NCBI GenBank assembly: GCA_002368155.1
Contig: AP018180.1
Location: 186,001 to 250,000 of the forward strand
Reading direction: 5' to 3'
DNA length: 64,000 nt
From: Nostoc carneum NIES-2107
Lineage (GTDB): Bacteria; Cyanobacteriota; Cyanobacteriia; Cyanobacteriales; Nostocaceae
Notes under the pieces: generated by a model
What the model saw: the letters and a program-made list of their open reading frames with translations, nothing else
Told to the model about the DNA's origin: nothing
Database searches by the model: none
Shown: piece by piece, positions 62,000 to 64,000 of the stretch
How the letters are laid out: each line of letters starts with the position of its first letter
Numbering within the stretch: position 1 is the stretch's first letter
Translations under genes and position numbers: made by a program

Positions 62000-63286
62000 T
62001 TACCCTACCCAAATTTGCTTGGCAAAGCCTACAGCTAGTCTGGCAAGTAAGACAGCAAACAAGCCCAAGGTTAAATAACCCCAGCGATAATGCCGAGATA
62101 GCAAAACACCTACGCCCACGCTTAAAGGCACAATACCATAAGCAAGACGGCTCAGTGAGAGCGTACCCCCAGAAGCTAACAGTAAACCTATGCCGCAAAA
62201 GCCATAGATTGTGGTGACTGGGGTGAGTTGCTTACGTAATCGCCACAAAATGAAGCCGCCACCCAATACTGTAAACAGGTTCAGGAAATTATTGATGAAT
62301 TGTTCGTTAACCAGAAAGAAAAATATTCCCGCTAAAGCATACAATCCATAAAATACCTTGGACTCAATTAAGTATTTGCGGAAGCGCCATAAAGGATAAG
62401 CGCTGACAAGTATGATGCTAAACAACAGAGGGTGCCAAGGATTTTTTACCCAAGCATCCTGCCAATTGGATGTTCCGATCGCAATTTCCATCACCATGTG
62501 CCACCAACCTTGCCCATCAAACCCAAGGGAAGGTCGCCAGCCGCGTTGCGCTTGAATGAAGGCTAATGGGTGACCAAATTTAATCCAGCAAAAAAGGCTG
62601 AATGACAGGATACCAATAGCAGTGGCAAAAGATGCAAAATAAGCGATCGCAGGTCTACGTTGTTTCCAAGATGCGATCGCCAATGCTGGAATCAGCGCCA
62701 TACCCGTTGGGCGTGTGGCTGTAGCTAGTGCGCCCCACAAAGCTGTCCAGCGATATTGCTTTAAATCAAAAGCCCGCAAAGCCGCAGTACTCAACAATAA
62801 ATACATCCCCTCTGTATAGACGACTCCGGTAAACATAGCTTGGGGACACCAAGCCATCACAGTAGTGACCCACTGCGCGGCGATGATTCCACAATGCTGC
62901 TTCACCCAAAAGTAAACACAGTACAGGGCGGCGCAAAATGCGATGTTATTGATCAGCGTTCCTGCTAGTTCAAACGATAAGCCCAGCTTCATTAACAGCC
63001 AGATACTTAGGGGAAATAGGGGAAAGAAAGCCAAATTATGTTGGTTACCATCATCGACAAACTCATAGCCAGACGTGACTATTGAGCGATAATGTACGCT
63101 ATCCCAGGCATTCACAACTTCCCAACCAAAGTTAGGAGTTGTTCCGTCCGTTGGATCTGATAAATGTGGGGCTAGCAGCAGCATGGCTATGAAGATGAAA
63201 ATTCGGCTGAAACCCCAGACTGCTGCCGGAAAAATGAGTTCATTTTTCCATAAAGATTTTGCTATAAATATTTGAACTTTAGCCAT
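62000..63286 (-). CDS. PIG-V-like membrane mannosyltransferase homologue (GT-C)
   Basis: A 428-residue protein with about nine to ten helices. Motifs shared with PIG-V / bacterial relatives are visible: WEVVNAWDSVHYRSIVTSGYEF with the catalytic Asp, then NLAFFPLFPLSIWLL, VVYTEGMYLLLSTAALRAF and LATATRPTGMALIPAL. In eukaryotes PIG-V adds the second mannose of the GPI anchor; bacterial members have unknown acceptors. The first of three minus-strand envelope genes, 157 bp upstream of the Gpi18-like gene. The frame at 61923-62198 overlapping its end is a shadow. Confidence 0.87.
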   Translation of the reverse strand: MAKVQIFIAKSLWKNELIFPAAVWGFSRIFIFIAMLLLAPHLSDPTDGTTPNFGWEVVNAWDSVHYRSIVTSGYEFVDDGNQHNLAFFPLFPLSIWLLMKLGLSFELAGTLINNIAFCAALYCVYFWVKQHCGIIAAQWVTTVMAWCPQAMFTGVVYTEGMYLLLSTAALRAFDLKQYRWTALWGALATATRPTGMALIPALAIASWKQRRPAIAYFASFATAIGILSFSLFCWIKFGHPLAFIQAQRGWRPSLGFDGQGWWHMVMEIAIGTSNWQDAWVKNPWHPLLFSIILVSAYPLWRFRKYLIESKVFYGLYALAGIFFFLVNEQFINNFLNLFTVLGGGFILWRLRKQLTPVTTIYGFCGIGLLLASGGTLSLSRLAYGIVPLSVGVGVLLSRHYRWGYLTLGLFAVLLARLAVGFAKQIWVG

Positions 63287-64000
63287 AGACTTGAGTTTTC
63301 AACCGACTCCTTGATGCATCCTTTGAACTATGGCTACCATTCTAAAATTTCTAAGTATCATTCAACACCTCACACTCATCCACTCACTCAATTAATCAAC
63401 TGTAAAAGAAAAAGGCTTGTAATGTTATTAGCCTTTCTTAATCAGTAATAGCTGTCGGTTACTAATTGCACAAATTCTAGGCAATTATGATTAAATTTAT
63501 AGTATTTATATACACTGTTTTGAGCAATGCTCAGGAAGAATCAACTAGAGAGGGCTGTACAGAAGTCAAAGACACAGAGACGCAATCAATCAAGTCTGTA
63601 CTCAAGAGTCAAAAGTCAAAATTTCCGGCTAAAGTATATGTCTGAATTTTGAATTAAAAAGTGGCAGTGAATCAATCTGGGAATTTATTCAAATGATATT
63701 TCTTGATCCTCTCTGCTCCCTGCTAAGGTACTTCCAGAAATTAAATTATCCATTTAAGAGAGTGAAGACCATAATTGTATTCTTCCTCCTCTGAAGTGAA
63801 AATGCTGAGTTTTGAGTGCTGAGTTCTGAGTAAAAATTCCATTACAGCTTTCATGCAAGGCTTGTGAAATTTTTTTCATTGGGACTGCTTGCCAAAGCGA
63901 TCGCTTATTTGTTGAATGAGAAGCTTGTATTCTCCTGGTGCGGATATCAATAGGGCTGATAGCAGTATGACTTCTTAATCAAGAGTAGTTCTCTATCTTG
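63287..64000. other. Right-end spacer, no gene supported
   Basis: About 710 bp to the window edge. It contains a GAGTCAAAAGTCAAAA repeat (near 63605), a TGAGTTTTGAGTGCTGAGTT heptamer tract (63804-63829) and a HIP1-like site at about 63897. A 53-codon plus-strand frame at 63487 runs into the repeat and is not convincing. Sequence at the very edge could belong to a gene beginning outside the window. Confidence 0.5.

Noticed and set aside
63487-63648. 53-codon plus-strand frame near the right edge
   Set aside because: It runs through the GAGTCAAAAGTCAAAA repeat and has no recognisable features.

Overview
The window is a stretch of chromosome from a filamentous, probably heterocyst-forming cyanobacterium (Nostocales: Nostoc, Anabaena, Calothrix or a relative). 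Several things in the sequence point that way. HIP1 octamers (GCGATCGC) occur throughout genes and spacers. Short tandem heptanucleotide repeats typical of Nostoc and Anabaena (CCCCATG, AATTCGT, GGGGATT and related forms) sit in many spacers. There are cyanobacteria-specific families (DUF1830, DUF4079, DUF1997, DICT-domain and DUF6761-like proteins). The RNase E ends in the cyanobacterial arginine-rich nonapeptide. The glutamate synthase is of the ferredoxin type. No tRNA, rRNA, CRISPR array or complete insertion sequence was seen; the only mobile-looking items are small non-coding inverted-repeat elements.

Layout. 1-106: start of an EVE-domain gene running off the left edge. 600-1352: exported SIMPL protein. 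1429-1791: truncated-type single-strand DNA-binding protein with a LexA-like box just upstream. 2125-4979: mreB-mreC-mreD cell-shape cluster, with a large hairpin after mreB and a heptamer-repeat element between mreC and mreD. 5103-5346: array of 21-bp units. 5511-9284: large CHAT protease-like / STAND NTPase / TPR protein, the strongest candidate here for a signalling or conflict system. 9573-12294: ribD and three small or exported hypotheticals. 12389-12514: MITE-like element with a 10-bp target duplication. 12607-14383: queD and an HTH/NB-ARC protein that lacks the usual C-terminal repeats. 14733-19414: DUF6761-like gene, an OmpR-type regulator, an orphan ABC ATPase and membrane or DUF genes.

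20017-23925: a B12-binding-type radical SAM protein, then a DICT/degenerate HD-GYP protein overlapping a pentapeptide-repeat gene by 4 bp. 24002-25886: a VapC-like toxin-antitoxin pair, a CPBP membrane protease and clpS. 26596-27771: a class I aminotransferase of the diaminopimelate type. 28126-29097: a small conserved protein and a STAS protein around a perfect CRP-type palindrome. 29281-35234: a fused radical SAM/DUF2344 protein, rne and rnhB. 36226-37119: pheA. 38179-43395: the str ribosomal operon (rpsL-rpsG-fusA-tuf-rpsJ, all minus strand) with a Lon-substrate-binding-domain gene downstream. 43520-46881: an A-type Fe-S carrier, a cupin and an exported phosphodiester glycosidase. 47644-52344: ferredoxin glutamate synthase.

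The right end (52726-63286) is devoted to the cell envelope: a NodB-type polysaccharide deacetylase and five successive polytopic membrane proteins that resemble GT-C glycosyltransferases or their relatives, laid out as two on the plus strand and three on the minus strand. They may supply sugars to an exported glycan, but no substrate can be read from sequence. Start codons were moved inward from the longest reading frame where Shine-Dalgarno sequence, repeats or family length argued for it; these choices are stated in the entries.
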